64,000 nucleotides of DNA from assembly GCA_017459985.1 (NCBI GenBank), contig JAFUBX010000031.1, positions 62,001 to 126,000 of the forward strand, read 5' to 3'. A model generated the notes under the pieces. The model was not told the origin of the DNA and searched no databases. It worked only from the letters and a program-made list of their open reading frames with translations. This document shows positions 9,070 to 17,607 of this stretch, piece after piece (position 1 is the stretch's first letter; every line of letters begins with the position of its first letter). The DNA comes from Parasporobacterium sp. GTDB taxonomy: Bacteria > Bacillota > Clostridia > Lachnospirales > Lachnospiraceae. Position numbers and translations under genes: made by a program.

Positions 9070-11154
9070 CTATCTTCCTTTTTCTTCCTCCTGTTTCGGG
9101 ATGGCCGTTTTGTTCCCGCTTTCAGGGAACTGGTTTCCTTTCTCTTGTTCTGTCCCTGCCTCCTTTCCCGCCGGTTCCTTTCCTGCTCCCGGTCCGGGGC
9201 TTGCTGCCCTTTCCTTCTCCGGGGCTTTCACATTCCCTTCCGGTACAGGGCGTACCTGCCGCAGGGAAGCTCCAGGCCCTATCCGGAGGCTGTCTTCGCT
9301 TACGTTCCAGGTCCTTCCGTCCGGCATCGTGACCGCTCCTTTTGAGATCCCTTTGGACTCATCCGTGTTAAGGAGCAGGTGCCGTTCCTTCCACTCCCCG
9401 GATTCCTTGACCCCTGCTCCGGACAGAAGCAGTTCATTCTGGGAAACCTGTTTTACTTCCGCCGTTTCCGGTATCCTTACGGTCCCGTTCTTCCGGCTCA
9501 GAGCCTGGCTGCCGGCATAGGCATTCAGGACCATCTGTGCGTTCAGGTTCTCCGCCTGGTATCCTTCCTTCCCGAACCGTTCCATTTCCGAAAGAAGCTT
9601 TGTATTTTCCTCCCTGGAAGAGATGGTCTCTCCCGTCGGTCTCAGCGGATAGCTCCTGATCGTGCCGTTCTCCCCTGTTGCGATAAACCGTCCGGTATCT
9701 ACCCGCCGGATCGTCCCGTCCTCATCGATGAATTCCTTTCCGTTTATGCTCCTTCCCCGGCTGAAGTCCGTCACACGCTCCTGCTTTTTCCATTGTTCTT
9801 TCTGCTTTATGAGCATCGGTCCTTTCACATGCCCGTCGGCATCCATCCGGTAACGGCTGCCATCGTCATACATCCAAGTTTTCCCATGGCCTTCCGTGCC
9901 TTCCGATGCCCGGTTCAGCACGGATCCTTCCACACTGCCCCCGGAGGAAAACGCCCCGTTTGCAGCGACCCGGGCTTCCACAGATGTCTCCGGAGAGATC
10001 TTTCCTGTTTTCACCTCTTCAAAGCGTTTCCTTGGGATGCCCGCCTGAGCGTAGTCTGAAACACCGCCAAACCCGAAGCCGGAAGAAGGATCAGAAGCAT
10101 ACGCCGCATGCGTGTCTGCACTGCTCCTGTAAGGCCGTTCGTCCCTGACAAAGGCAGGCATGAGGTTCCCTCCTGCCGGGGAGGAACTTCCGTTTGCCGT
10201 CCCCGCGCCCTGCCCGCCTCCCGCAAGCCTGGAAACGGCGCGCGCCATGCCCATGCCGAGCATGATGACGGAGCCGATCCCGGCCCTTACGTTTGCCCCC
10301 GTCGGGAACGGATTGAATCCCAGGCCGCGCAGGATGTCCTCCAGTTTCTGGAGCACCTTGCAGAGGAAATAGATCATGACGTATTTCGCCCAGACAAAGC
10401 TGCCGGCGGTATACCCTGCCGATGCCAGCGCTTCTGCATGTTCCTCGAACATGCCGGAGTCTATGAGGGAGACGAACATGACGTGCATCCCCCAGGCCGT
10501 CACCAGGATCAGGACGGACTGTGACAGCATCGTCTTTATCCATGACACCGTGATATTGGTCGTTGCGGGGCTTGCGAAAAAGCCGACACACAAAGGACCG
10601 AGATACAAACACAGCACCAGGGTGACAAACCTTGTCAGAAGGCAGACCACAAGCTTCAGCATCTGGAACAGGATCACGATCGCAAACAGGAGCGATAAAA
10701 AAGCGATCCCGAAAGAGCCTTCCACCCGCGCACCCAGATCCGCCGTATTGAAATCCTCCGCAATCTCTTGAGCAGAAAATACGGTCTTTTCCCAGGAAAC
10801 ACCCAGAAGGGCGTTATAGGCTTCGTTCACCACGGACAAAAAGCCGCCTGAAAACCCGACGGTCACCGGGACCAGCAGCCCTGCCAGTATAGCCCGGAGG
10901 ATAGCAGAGATGCCTCCGCTTCTTTCCTGCCCGGTCAGGGGCGAGGAGATCATCTGGATGGAAACGGTCACCAGGCAGCCAGCCACTGCCACGAATCCCA
11001 ATGCCTCGATGAACCCTTCCAGGTCCTTGAAGCCCGGCAGCACAAGATCCATATAGGTCTTATCCAGTGTGATAAACCCGAGGATCGTATTCACCGCCTG
11101 CTGGAGTATCTCCCCCACAAAGGTGAGGATGGTGCTGACCAGCTTCTCAACCAT
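9070..11154 (-). CDS. VirB6/TrbL-like polytopic membrane protein
   Basis: About 694 aa from the ATG at 11154, chosen for AAAGGAG 6 nt upstream; a longer frame from 11229 starts inside a terminator hairpin. The first 320 residues contain several long hydrophobic segments (for example ALGFVAVAGCLVTVSIQM, FLSLLFAIVILFQMLKLVVC, FVTLVLCLYLGPLCVGFF), followed by a Gly-rich loop (RLAGGGQGAGTANG) and a hydrophilic tail of about 370 residues ending in Pro/Lys/Glu-rich sequence. This matches the VirB6/TrbL proteins of Firmicute ICEs, which form the inner-membrane channel. The tail contains repeated short strand-like units (DGSRYRMDADGHVKG, DEDGTIRRVDTGRF). It is 11 nt upstream of the NlpC/P60 gene. Confidence 0.8.
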   Translation of the reverse strand: MVEKLVSTILTFVGEILQQAVNTILGFITLDKTYMDLVLPGFKDLEGFIEALGFVAVAGCLVTVSIQMISSPLTGQERSGGISAILRAILAGLLVPVTVGFSGGFLSVVNEAYNALLGVSWEKTVFSAQEIAEDFNTADLGARVEGSFGIAFLSLLFAIVILFQMLKLVVCLLTRFVTLVLCLYLGPLCVGFFASPATTNITVSWIKTMLSQSVLILVTAWGMHVMFVSLIDSGMFEEHAEALASAGYTAGSFVWAKYVMIYFLCKVLQKLEDILRGLGFNPFPTGANVRAGIGSVIMLGMGMARAVSRLAGGGQGAGTANGSSSPAGGNLMPAFVRDERPYRSSADTHAAYASDPSSGFGFGGVSDYAQAGIPRKRFEEVKTGKISPETSVEARVAANGAFSSGGSVEGSVLNRASEGTEGHGKTWMYDDGSRYRMDADGHVKGPMLIKQKEQWKKQERVTDFSRGRSINGKEFIDEDGTIRRVDTGRFIATGENGTIRSYPLRPTGETISSREENTKLLSEMERFGKEGYQAENLNAQMVLNAYAGSQALSRKNGTVRIPETAEVKQVSQNELLLSGAGVKESGEWKERHLLLNTDESKGISKGAVTMPDGRTWNVSEDSLRIGPGASLRQVRPVPEGNVKAPEKERAASPGPGAGKEPAGKEAGTEQEKGNQFPESGNKTAIPKQEEEKGR

Positions 11155-11186
11155 GCCATTCTCCTTTCTTTCAAAGCATTCCTTTC

Positions 11187-11220
11187 CGGACACAAAAAGC
11201 GGGCTGCGAGATACAGCCCG
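11187..11220 (-). terminator. Intrinsic terminator between pilin and virB6-like genes
   Basis: On the minus strand a 7-bp GC-rich stem, CGGGCTG / CAGCCCG with a 7-nt loop, is followed by CTTTTTGTGTCCG. It lies after the pilin stop (11251) and before the VirB6 start (11154). It would lower expression of the downstream transfer genes relative to the pilin. Its tail sequence is nearly identical to that of the hairpin at 11724-11763. Confidence 0.65.
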
Positions 11221-11250
11221 ATTCTCCATCCGTTATGTTGAAGATCGTTT

Positions 11251-11673
11251 TCAGATCGACCTGAACCACCAGGCCGCGCCCGTTGTCGCAGTTTCCTGTC
11301 CTGCCGTTGCCCCGGATGCCATATTCTTCACGACATCGACAATAACGCCTGCCAGCCAGTAGACCGCGATCCCGATGGCGATGTACAGCATCCACTGCTT
11401 CGCCTGCCTTACCGATTGGGGATCGGTCCCAAGGATCCACTTGAATGCACAGAATGCAAGGGCGACGGTCGCAAGGGCCGACACCACGATCCCGATGGAA
11501 GAATAGATGGACATGAACTGCGAGCTGACGCTGCTCGCCAGCCCCTCGATCGTCTGTGCCTGGCACGGCACGGACCTTATAAAGGTGCCAAGAAGCAAGA
11601 TTCCAAGTCCTGTCTGCAAAGCGGTCCGTTTTCTAGTCATGCCCTTCTTTCTTTCCCTGTCTTTCATTCTCAT
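11251..11673 (-). CDS. VirB2-like conjugative pilin/membrane subunit
   Basis: About 140 aa. It has a basic start, a hydrophobic signal segment (GLGILLLGTFIRSVPCQAQ, with a plausible AQ/TIEG cleavage) and then two transmembrane helices (IGIVVSALATVALAFCAFKW and MLYIAIGIAVYWLAGVIVDV) joined by a short polar loop GTDPQSVRQAKQ. This two-helix, signal-bearing layout is that of VirB2/TrbC pilins. Several in-frame starts exist (GTG 11697; ATGs at 11679, 11673, 11667 and 11640); those next to ACAGGAA near 11673 look best. It is the first structural gene of the transfer operon and is bracketed by two terminator-like hairpins, suggesting it is made in larger amounts than the rest. Confidence 0.65.
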   Translation of the reverse strand: MRMKDRERKKGMTRKRTALQTGLGILLLGTFIRSVPCQAQTIEGLASSVSSQFMSIYSSIGIVVSALATVALAFCAFKWILGTDPQSVRQAKQWMLYIAIGIAVYWLAGVIVDVVKNMASGATAGQETATTGAAWWFRSI

Positions 11674-11723
11674 TATCATTTCCTGTTTTCCTCCCACTGT
11701 CGATTATTCCATTTGCCACTTTC

Positions 11724-11763
11724 GGACACAAAAAGAGAACCGGTTCTTTCGAAGCAGTTCTCT
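11724..11763 (-). terminator. Leader attenuator-like terminator upstream of the pilin gene
   Basis: On the minus strand, AAGAGAAC pairs with GTTCTC and is followed by TTTTTGTGTCCG. The interior contains the perfect palindrome GAACCGGTTC at 11737-11746, so alternative pairings are possible. It lies in the transcribed leader between the putative promoter at 11866-11894 and the pilin start, which suggests transcription attenuation of the transfer operon. No antiterminator structure was worked out. Confidence 0.5.
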
Positions 11764-11865
11764 TACTGTTAGATCGGTCTATGGTATTGTCTGCCGGCTG
11801 TTTCCTTTCGGTCACTGGAATCGTTTCCGTCAGCCGTCCTTCCATAATACTGTCAATTTTAGCAT

Positions 11866-11894
11866 ATCGTACCCCCCGGGATATGAGGTGTCAA
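11866..11894 (-). promoter_or_regulatory. Putative sigma-A promoter of the transfer operon
   Basis: On the minus strand a perfect -35 TTGACA (11894-11889) is followed by a 17-nt spacer containing CCCGGGGGG and a -10 TACGAT (11871-11866), 4 of 6 to consensus. Transcription would run through the hairpin at 11724-11763 into the pilin and downstream transfer genes. This is prediction only. Confidence 0.45.
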
Positions 11895-12703
11895 GGAATA
11901 TGGAATATTGGTTAAACGTTAAATCAGAAGGGAATTTTAATGAAAAAGATTGTTCATAAAGTTTTAAAAAGCCTTTCACAGCAAGCATTGTTTAACAGGT
12001 AATTCATCATTTTTTTAGGTTTCCGGCATTCTTTTCTGTCAAGTTTCCGGCACATAAACAAGTTATTCTTCACAAACAATTCACACACCAAAGCTTCAAA
12101 TGGTATCTGTATTTTATAATTGCGTACATCAATATATCCCTGGATGTTGCCTACGCCATGTATGTAATTTCTATTTAATACGACTTATAGCTCAAGTTCA
12201 TATGCTGATACAATTCCTTATAATCCCGCGTTGTTCAAATGAATATATCATAAGAGCCCACAGATTTCTCTACAGGCTCAGATTATGGTAATATTTTCAT
12301 TTAACTGATTTGGCGTGTTCTGTTTGACAATTTGGACATAAACAGACCCGGATGTTGTCTGCCGGGACAGGTTTGTAATGACTGTCAAGGTTTTCCCAAT
12401 CAACTGTTCTGGCTTTTTATTGTCGGGAGATGCTACCTGTTATGTAACTTGCCTGGTATATGATCTCGAATGCAGTACAGAATAATCTGCAAGGAACATT
12501 TCTGAATTTTATCCAAATACTGTGACGGCTTTTTGGTTTTTAGACCAATGAACGTCTGTCAGCAATATGTTATTCTATAATTGATCTTCAACATGGGGTT
12601 TTATTTTCAAGCTGAAGTTCCATTGAAATTCCGATAGAATTTATACTTAAGAATAATGCCGAGAAAGGATTACTGTATAATATAATGCAAGAGGTGCCGT
12701 AGC
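11895..12703. other. Gene-free junction between ICE transfer module and first catabolic cluster
   Basis: About 0.8 kb of AT-rich sequence, clearly different in composition from the GC-rich transfer genes to its left. I find no convincing gene: only short frames without family features. One 20-codon frame (MKKIVHKVLKSLSQQALFNR) starts near 11940 and may be a relic. The right end holds the ribosome binding site (AGAGGTG) of the acyl-CoA synthetase gene. No clear insertion-sequence end was seen. Confidence 0.5.
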
Positions 12704-14839
12704 ATGGATATGGATAAACTTATGCGTCCCACCAGTGTGGTGGTAATCGGAGCAAGTGATAAACCGGGGATGGCCGGCGATGCCACCGCCAGCAGTATCA
12801 GAGGCCTCAATAAAGACCGGGTATATTACCTGAATCCACGTCGGGATGAGATCAATGGCCGCAAATGCTATCATGCGCTTTGCGAGCTTCCGGAAATACC
12901 GGACTGCATGCTGATCTGTACCCCTGCGCATGTAGTCCCTGACTATATGGAAGAAGCCGGAAAAATGGGAATCAGAGCCGCTGTTGTAATTGCCAGTGGG
13001 TTTTCCGAACAACGGACAGAAGAAGCCCGGGCCCTTTCCGACAAATTAAAGGAAACCTGTGAACGATATGACATGGCCCTCTGCGGTCCCAACTGCATCG
13101 GAATCATTAACGGCATTGACAATGTCTGCGTCACCGCCAACAACGATGAAACCATGACCATGCTGGCAGATGACGAACGACGGGGCATCGGCGTGATTGC
13201 ACAAAGCGGCTATATCAGTTCCGGATTCAACAATCCGAACTGTGATTATCTGGCATGTGTGGTCAGTGCCGGCAACTCTGTTATCTGTGGATTGGAAGAC
13301 TATATGCTATATATGGTGCAGGAGGATCGCATCAACTGTATCGCAGCTTACATCGAAGGCATCACCAAACCGGATGTCCTGATCCAGGCGCTGAAAATCG
13401 CAGCAGCCAGGAAAAAACCTATTGTTATTCTCAAAGCCGGCTCCTCTTCTAAAGGCGGATTTGCAGCAGCCTCTCATACAGGCAGTCTGACAGGAAATCA
13501 CAGGATCATACTCAGCATTCTGAAAAAATACGGCGCAATTATCACTGAGAGTCTTGAGGAACTTGTTTCTACCGCTCGTATGTTTGCCATTTTAGACGGT
13601 AAACATCCTGTCCATCCTTCCATGGCTGGTATAAATTTTTCCGGTGGCGAAAATACCCTGTGTGCAGATACTGCTGAACGTTATGACATTGCACTTCCGG
13701 ATTTTGCCACCTCGACACTGGAAACAATCCAGGCACTGGTTCCACCATTTGCCACTCCTGCTAATCCGCTGGATGCCACGACTGCCCTCTTCTCTGAGAA
13801 GGAATTGGTTCGAAAACTATTCCTGGCAGCATCCGGAGATTCCTCGATCGGCCTGATTGCCATTGGAAATGATCTGGGTATACATGCAGAACCAAAAGAT
13901 CTGACCTGTGCAGAGGTGCTTTGTGAGATGCAGACTGAAGGTATACTGAAACCAACTCTGATCATACCTTCTTTCGAAAAGACACGAAATGAAAACCTGC
14001 GACAGAACTTAGAACATGCCGGCATCCCGGTGTTGTCCACAGGGGAATATGCCTATCGCGCCATCCGTCATCTGATGGATTTCGTAAGCTTTGATATCTC
14101 CGCAATTTCGTCGGATCCTGCGATTCCGGCCCTGTTTCCACATGAACCGTTGCAGAAAAGAACCCTGTCAGAAAAGGAATCCAAAGAGCTTATGGCTAAG
14201 GTTGGAATCCCCGTCCCGAAACAGTGCCTGCTTACAAAAGAATCCGATCTTGAAAATGCATGTGAAAATATCCCATCGCCCTGGGTTCTGAAAGTGGATT
14301 CGGAAGATATTCCCCACAAAACAGAAGCAGGAGGAGTAAGTCTGCATAATACCACCATAGAAGAGGCCGGAGAAGCTTACCAGAAGATTCTTACAAACTG
14401 TAAAAAATACAATCCGAAAGCACAGATAAATGGTGTGTTGCTTCAGCAGCAGCTCCCGGCGGGACAGGAAATCCTGTTGGGTATTACCTGCGACAGGATG
14501 TTTGGTCCCATGCTGCTATGCGGTTTGGGAGGCATTCAGGCAGAACTGTTCCGGGATACCGCCCTCGCCCCCTGCCCGGTAAGCAAAAAAGAAGCTCTCG
14601 CCATGCTTCGTTCACTTAAGATATGGCCTTTACTGGATGGATTTCGTGGAATACCAAAAGCGGATACCAATGCGTTGGCAGAGCTCATGTGCGTGGTGTC
14701 ACAGTTCGCTGCGGATCACAGAAATGATCTGGCAGAACTGGATCTTAATCCTGTATTTGTTTATGAAGAAGGCCACGGTGCTGTTGCTGCTGATGCACTG
14801 GTAGTACGCTATGAAGCTGCTGCTACGGATACAGATTAG
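12704..14839 (+). CDS. ADP-forming acyl-CoA synthetase (fused alpha-beta)
   Basis: 711 aa. The N-terminal CoA-binding domain begins SVVVIGASDKPGMAG. A ligase-CoA domain carries the phosphorylatable His in AASHTGSLTG (near residue 260), and the C-terminal ATP-grasp domain starts near residue 490 (ESKELMAKVGIPVPKQ; VLKVDSEDIPHKTEAGGV; LDLNPVFVYEEG). NDP-forming acyl-CoA synthetases interconvert acyl-CoA + ADP + Pi and acid + CoA + ATP, in anaerobes usually making ATP from acyl-CoA. AGAGGTG lies 7 nt before the ATG. It is the only plus-strand gene here and converges on the minus operon (5-nt gap). The acyl substrate cannot be read from sequence. With Ptb-Buk nearby, the cluster has two separate routes from acyl-CoA to ATP. 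Confidence 0.85.
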   Translation: MDMDKLMRPTSVVVIGASDKPGMAGDATASSIRGLNKDRVYYLNPRRDEINGRKCYHALCELPEIPDCMLICTPAHVVPDYMEEAGKMGIRAAVVIASGFSEQRTEEARALSDKLKETCERYDMALCGPNCIGIINGIDNVCVTANNDETMTMLADDERRGIGVIAQSGYISSGFNNPNCDYLACVVSAGNSVICGLEDYMLYMVQEDRINCIAAYIEGITKPDVLIQALKIAAARKKPIVILKAGSSSKGGFAAASHTGSLTGNHRIILSILKKYGAIITESLEELVSTARMFAILDGKHPVHPSMAGINFSGGENTLCADTAERYDIALPDFATSTLETIQALVPPFATPANPLDATTALFSEKELVRKLFLAASGDSSIGLIAIGNDLGIHAEPKDLTCAEVLCEMQTEGILKPTLIIPSFEKTRNENLRQNLEHAGIPVLSTGEYAYRAIRHLMDFVSFDISAISSDPAIPALFPHEPLQKRTLSEKESKELMAKVGIPVPKQCLLTKESDLENACENIPSPWVLKVDSEDIPHKTEAGGVSLHNTTIEEAGEAYQKILTNCKKYNPKAQINGVLLQQQLPAGQEILLGITCDRMFGPMLLCGLGGIQAELFRDTALAPCPVSKKEALAMLRSLKIWPLLDGFRGIPKADTNALAELMCVVSQFAADHRNDLAELDLNPVFVYEEGHGAVAADALVVRYEAAATDTD

Positions 14840-14844
14840 AATTA

Positions 14845-15471
14845 TCAAGCCTGCAGTTCCATTGGCAGCTTCAGGACAGCAATCTGTCCAGGTGTATTGC
14901 TGTCGATATCAATAAAGGGTACATCCAGACGGTGTGCACCTTTTTTGTTTACAAGAAATTCTTCCACAGTTCCCATCTGTTCAAAACCGAAACATGCCGT
15001 ACGATAGTGCATGGGAATCAGGATGCGGGGATGGATCTGTTCCATCAGCTCCGTTGCCAGTACCGCTTCACTGTGTTCGAATCCACCTACATTAACCATA
15101 AGGACATCGCAGCCATAAACTTGTTCCAGATCCTGGCCGGACAATCTGTGTCCCAGATCTCCCAGATGAACCACCTTTATTTTCCCATCGCTTACAATAA
15201 ATACTTTGTTGGATCCCAGAATTCTTCCCTGTGCATTATCATGAAAGGCTTCCAGATATCGCACAGACAACTCGCAGGACTTTCCAGTAAGATGTACAGC
15301 ATCCCGATTGTTATGATCAAAATGTTCATGGGTTACCAGAACCCGGTCTGCGGTAATATCCAGCTTCGGAAAATGCAGCAAGCCTTCTGGATCCTGATAG
15401 GGATCAATTACCAGGCTGCTGCCATTGGACTCCAACCGGAAACAGGCCTGCCCGTACCACTCAATTCTCAT
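14845..15471 (-). CDS. Metallo-beta-lactamase-fold hydrolase (UlaG-like)
   Basis: 208 aa. It starts MRIEWYGQACFRLE and contains the metal-binding THEHFDHNN (HxHxDH class), the strand GDLGH and a late His in LIPMHYRT. This is the small MBL-fold family that includes UlaG-like proteins, typically metal-dependent hydrolases of lactones, esters or thioesters. It is the last gene of the long minus operon. No clear ribosome binding site precedes the ATG. In context it could be a thioesterase, lactonase or an additional hydrolase for the pathway substrate; that is inference. Confidence 0.7.
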   Translation of the reverse strand: MRIEWYGQACFRLESNGSSLVIDPYQDPEGLLHFPKLDITADRVLVTHEHFDHNNRDAVHLTGKSCELSVRYLEAFHDNAQGRILGSNKVFIVSDGKIKVVHLGDLGHRLSGQDLEQVYGCDVLMVNVGGFEHSEAVLATELMEQIHPRILIPMHYRTACFGFEQMGTVEEFLVNKKGAHRLDVPFIDIDSNTPGQIAVLKLPMELQA

Positions 15472-15513
15472 ATATTTTATTTTACTTTTTCCGCTGCATC
15501 CTGTGCTATGGGA

Positions 15514-16299
15514 TTATTGAAGCAGCATAAGTCCACCATCCGGATACAGAAACTGTCCGGTAACAAATTTGGAAGCTTCGGAGGCGAAGAATATACTCAT
15601 CCCCACTGTATCCTCCGGAAGCCCGATCCTGCCCATGGGAACACGGGATTCAATTTTTGCAAAGTGTTCCGGATCCTTTGCTTTGATAGGCTCCATCATC
15701 TTCGTAAGCGTCAGGATCGGGCAAACACCATTGACAGTAATATTGTATTTAGCCCATTCAGCAGCCAGCTGCGTGGTAAATGAAGCAACGGCACCTTTGG
15801 AGGAGCTGTATGCACCGGATACGCCGCTGACGGAATGTCTCTTGGCTCCGATAGATCCGATATTGATCACACGTCCATAGTTCTGTTCGATCATACCCTT
15901 TCCAAACTCCCTGCAGCAGATCATGACGCCACGGATATTCACGGCATAGATCTTGTCCCACTCCTCGATCGGACAGTCTATGGTGGAATATTTTTTATTA
16001 TAGCCCTGGGAGTTCACCAGAATGTCTATGGTACCAACCTCTTCTTTTGTTTTTGAAACCAGATCAATAATGCTCTGCTCATCTGCAACATCTACGGTGA
16101 AACAACGAACTTTGTTGCCAGTATCCGCTTCAATCTCCGCTGCCACTTCCTGTAAGCCTGCCAGATTGCGGCTGGCAATACATACATCTGCTCCAAATGC
16201 AGAAAAACCATGAGCGATTGCACGTCCAATTCCGCCACCACCGCCGATTACCATTGCCTTTTTCCCCTTCAGGGAAAACAGATCATCAAATTTGCTCAT
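15514..16299 (-). CDS. Short-chain dehydrogenase/reductase
   Basis: 261 aa, the classical SDR length. The cofactor loop is GGGGGIGRAI (residues 18-27) followed by ASRN, whose Arg suggests possible NADP(H) preference. The usual NNAG is NSQG, the catalytic Ser is in INIGSIGA, the catalytic pair is YSSSK, and the C terminus is TGQFLYPDGG. AAAGGAA precedes the ATG. SDRs of this size include gluconate 5-dehydrogenases and phloroglucinol reductases. Because it lies in the same operon as a retro-Claisenase and a beta-keto acid cleavage enzyme, a role in reducing a cyclic (poly)ketone or polyphenol tautomer is plausible. The substrate is inference. Confidence 0.8.
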   Translation of the reverse strand: MSKFDDLFSLKGKKAMVIGGGGGIGRAIAHGFSAFGADVCIASRNLAGLQEVAAEIEADTGNKVRCFTVDVADEQSIIDLVSKTKEEVGTIDILVNSQGYNKKYSTIDCPIEEWDKIYAVNIRGVMICCREFGKGMIEQNYGRVINIGSIGAKRHSVSGVSGAYSSSKGAVASFTTQLAAEWAKYNITVNGVCPILTLTKMMEPIKAKDPEHFAKIESRVPMGRIGLPEDTVGMSIFFASEASKFVTGQFLYPDGGLMLLQ

Positions 16300-16346
16300 T
16301 GTAACTTTCCTTTCTCACCTATTTATTTCCGGGATCCTTTCCGGAT

Positions 16347-16688
16347 TCAATGCACACCGGAAATTACCAGCATAACTGCCTGTTCCTCTGTATTATTTTT
16401 CACACTGCGGATCTCTCCGGCCTTGAAGAAGATGGAATCCCCAGCCTGCAGCTGGTAATCCTGCCCTTCGCAGGTCACTGTCAGGGTCCCTTCTATCACG
16501 TAATACACAAGTTCCATCCCCGGTTTTACTGGACTCGCCTCAGCGCCTCCTCCGGGATTGAATGTACTGCACCCGATGGTCAGGATCTCAGAACCGCTCA
16601 TATCCTTGCTGTGTGCACGTCTGGCAGTCATATTGTAATGGCCGGCCGGATTATATTGCACCTGTTCATCATGTAATGTTATTTTCAT
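16347..16688 (-). CDS. Small single-domain cupin
   Basis: 113 aa, one cupin barrel: FNPGGGAEASPVKPGMELVY, then GTLTVTCEGQDYQLQAGDSI and a final beta strand. The usual metal-binding motif G(X)5HXH is poorly kept; the first-motif His residues are replaced, and Glu appears at ASPVKPGMELVYYVIEG. It may therefore bind metal differently or not at all. AAGGAG precedes the ATG. It sits between the SDR and the BKACE gene, so a role as an isomerase, lyase or ligand sensor in the pathway is possible but unproven. Confidence 0.65.
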   Translation of the reverse strand: MKITLHDEQVQYNPAGHYNMTARRAHSKDMSGSEILTIGCSTFNPGGGAEASPVKPGMELVYYVIEGTLTVTCEGQDYQLQAGDSIFFKAGEIRSVKNNTEEQAVMLVISGVH

Positions 16689-16759
16689 CTCATCTGCTCC
16701 TTGTGTTATCTGCAGGAAAGGCCGGATACCGTCATCCAGGGCAATATCCGACCCGTCTG

Positions 16760-17581
16760 TCAGTTCAGTCCCCGTAATCCCAGGATGGCTCTGGCTTCTT
16801 CGGGGGTTGCTACTTCATTACCGTATTCCCGGATGACTCTTGCAGCCCTTGCAACCAGCATCTCATTGGTTGCCAACTCACCGCGGCTGTAATACAGATT
16901 ATCCTCTAATCCAACACGCACATTTCCACCCATAGCAATGGATGCATACAGCATCGGCATATGATTTGCACCGACACCAAGGGCTGACCAGGTCGCATCT
17001 GCAGGCAGCTTGTTTCTCAAATGCACAAGATTTTCTACGGTCGCCTGCGCAGCTCCCTGCACACCCAGTACAAACTGTACGTGAAGAGGTCCGTTAATAA
17101 CTCCTTTTTTTACATAGTACTCTGCATTGTGCAACATACCGGAATCAAACACCTCGATCTCCGGTTTGATGTTATTATCTGTCAGTGCTTTTCCCAGCAT
17201 TTCCAGAAAATCCGGGGGATTAGAAAAAACACTTGGCAGCCAGTTAAAGGTACCGGTATCATAGGAAGCCATTTCCGGCTTCAGTTCAATAATATGTTCC
17301 ATCCGGCGTTCATAACTTGCACCACGCTCGCCTGAAGAGGTAAGGTTGATGACAACATCACTGTTATCTCTGATACGATTTACGGTTTCCCGGAAGCGTT
17401 CCTTGTCCATTGTGCCTTTACAGTTCTCATCCCTCATATGCAGATGAACGATGGCAGCACCGGCTTTCCATGCACGGATAGCATCTTCTGCAATTTCCTT
17501 CGGAGTAACCGGGAGTGCCGGGTTTTTTTCTTTTGGAGTGGCCGCACCGGTCAGTGCGGCAGAAATAATCGTTTTTGCCAT
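16760..17581 (-). CDS. Beta-keto acid cleavage enzyme (BKACE family)
   Basis: 273 aa starting MAKTIISAALTGAATP; this ATG is chosen for GAGG 6 nt upstream rather than the longer frame from 17611. Family features: the metal-binding VHLHMRD, the strand VINLTSSG, EIEVFDSGML and the C-terminal region GGNVRVGLEDNLYY. BKACEs (Kce, CdhC, triacetate acetoacetate-lyase and relatives) are Zn2+-dependent and react a beta-keto acid with acetyl-CoA to give acetoacetate and a new CoA ester. It lies 26 nt after the retro-Claisenase gene. Neighbours that could feed it (beta-hydroxyacid dehydrogenase) and drain it (thiolase, CoA transferase, Ptb-Buk) are present. The substrate is not determined by what I can see. 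Confidence 0.88.
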   Translation of the reverse strand: MAKTIISAALTGAATPKEKNPALPVTPKEIAEDAIRAWKAGAAIVHLHMRDENCKGTMDKERFRETVNRIRDNSDVVINLTSSGERGASYERRMEHIIELKPEMASYDTGTFNWLPSVFSNPPDFLEMLGKALTDNNIKPEIEVFDSGMLHNAEYYVKKGVINGPLHVQFVLGVQGAAQATVENLVHLRNKLPADATWSALGVGANHMPMLYASIAMGGNVRVGLEDNLYYSRGELATNEMLVARAARVIREYGNEVATPEEARAILGLRGLN

Positions 17582-17607
17582 TGATTTCCTCTTTTCAAAT
17601 CTTGGGA

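Noticed and set aside
7886-9520. A 544-codon plus-strand open frame opposite the NlpC/P60 and VirB6-like genes
   Set aside because: Antisense frame caused by GC-rich codons; it has no ribosome binding site or domain, and the minus genes have both.
11633-11845. A 70-codon minus frame through the attenuator hairpin into the pilin start
   Set aside because: It could be a leader peptide, but there is no clear ribosome binding site and no recognised family; the hairpin explains the region better.
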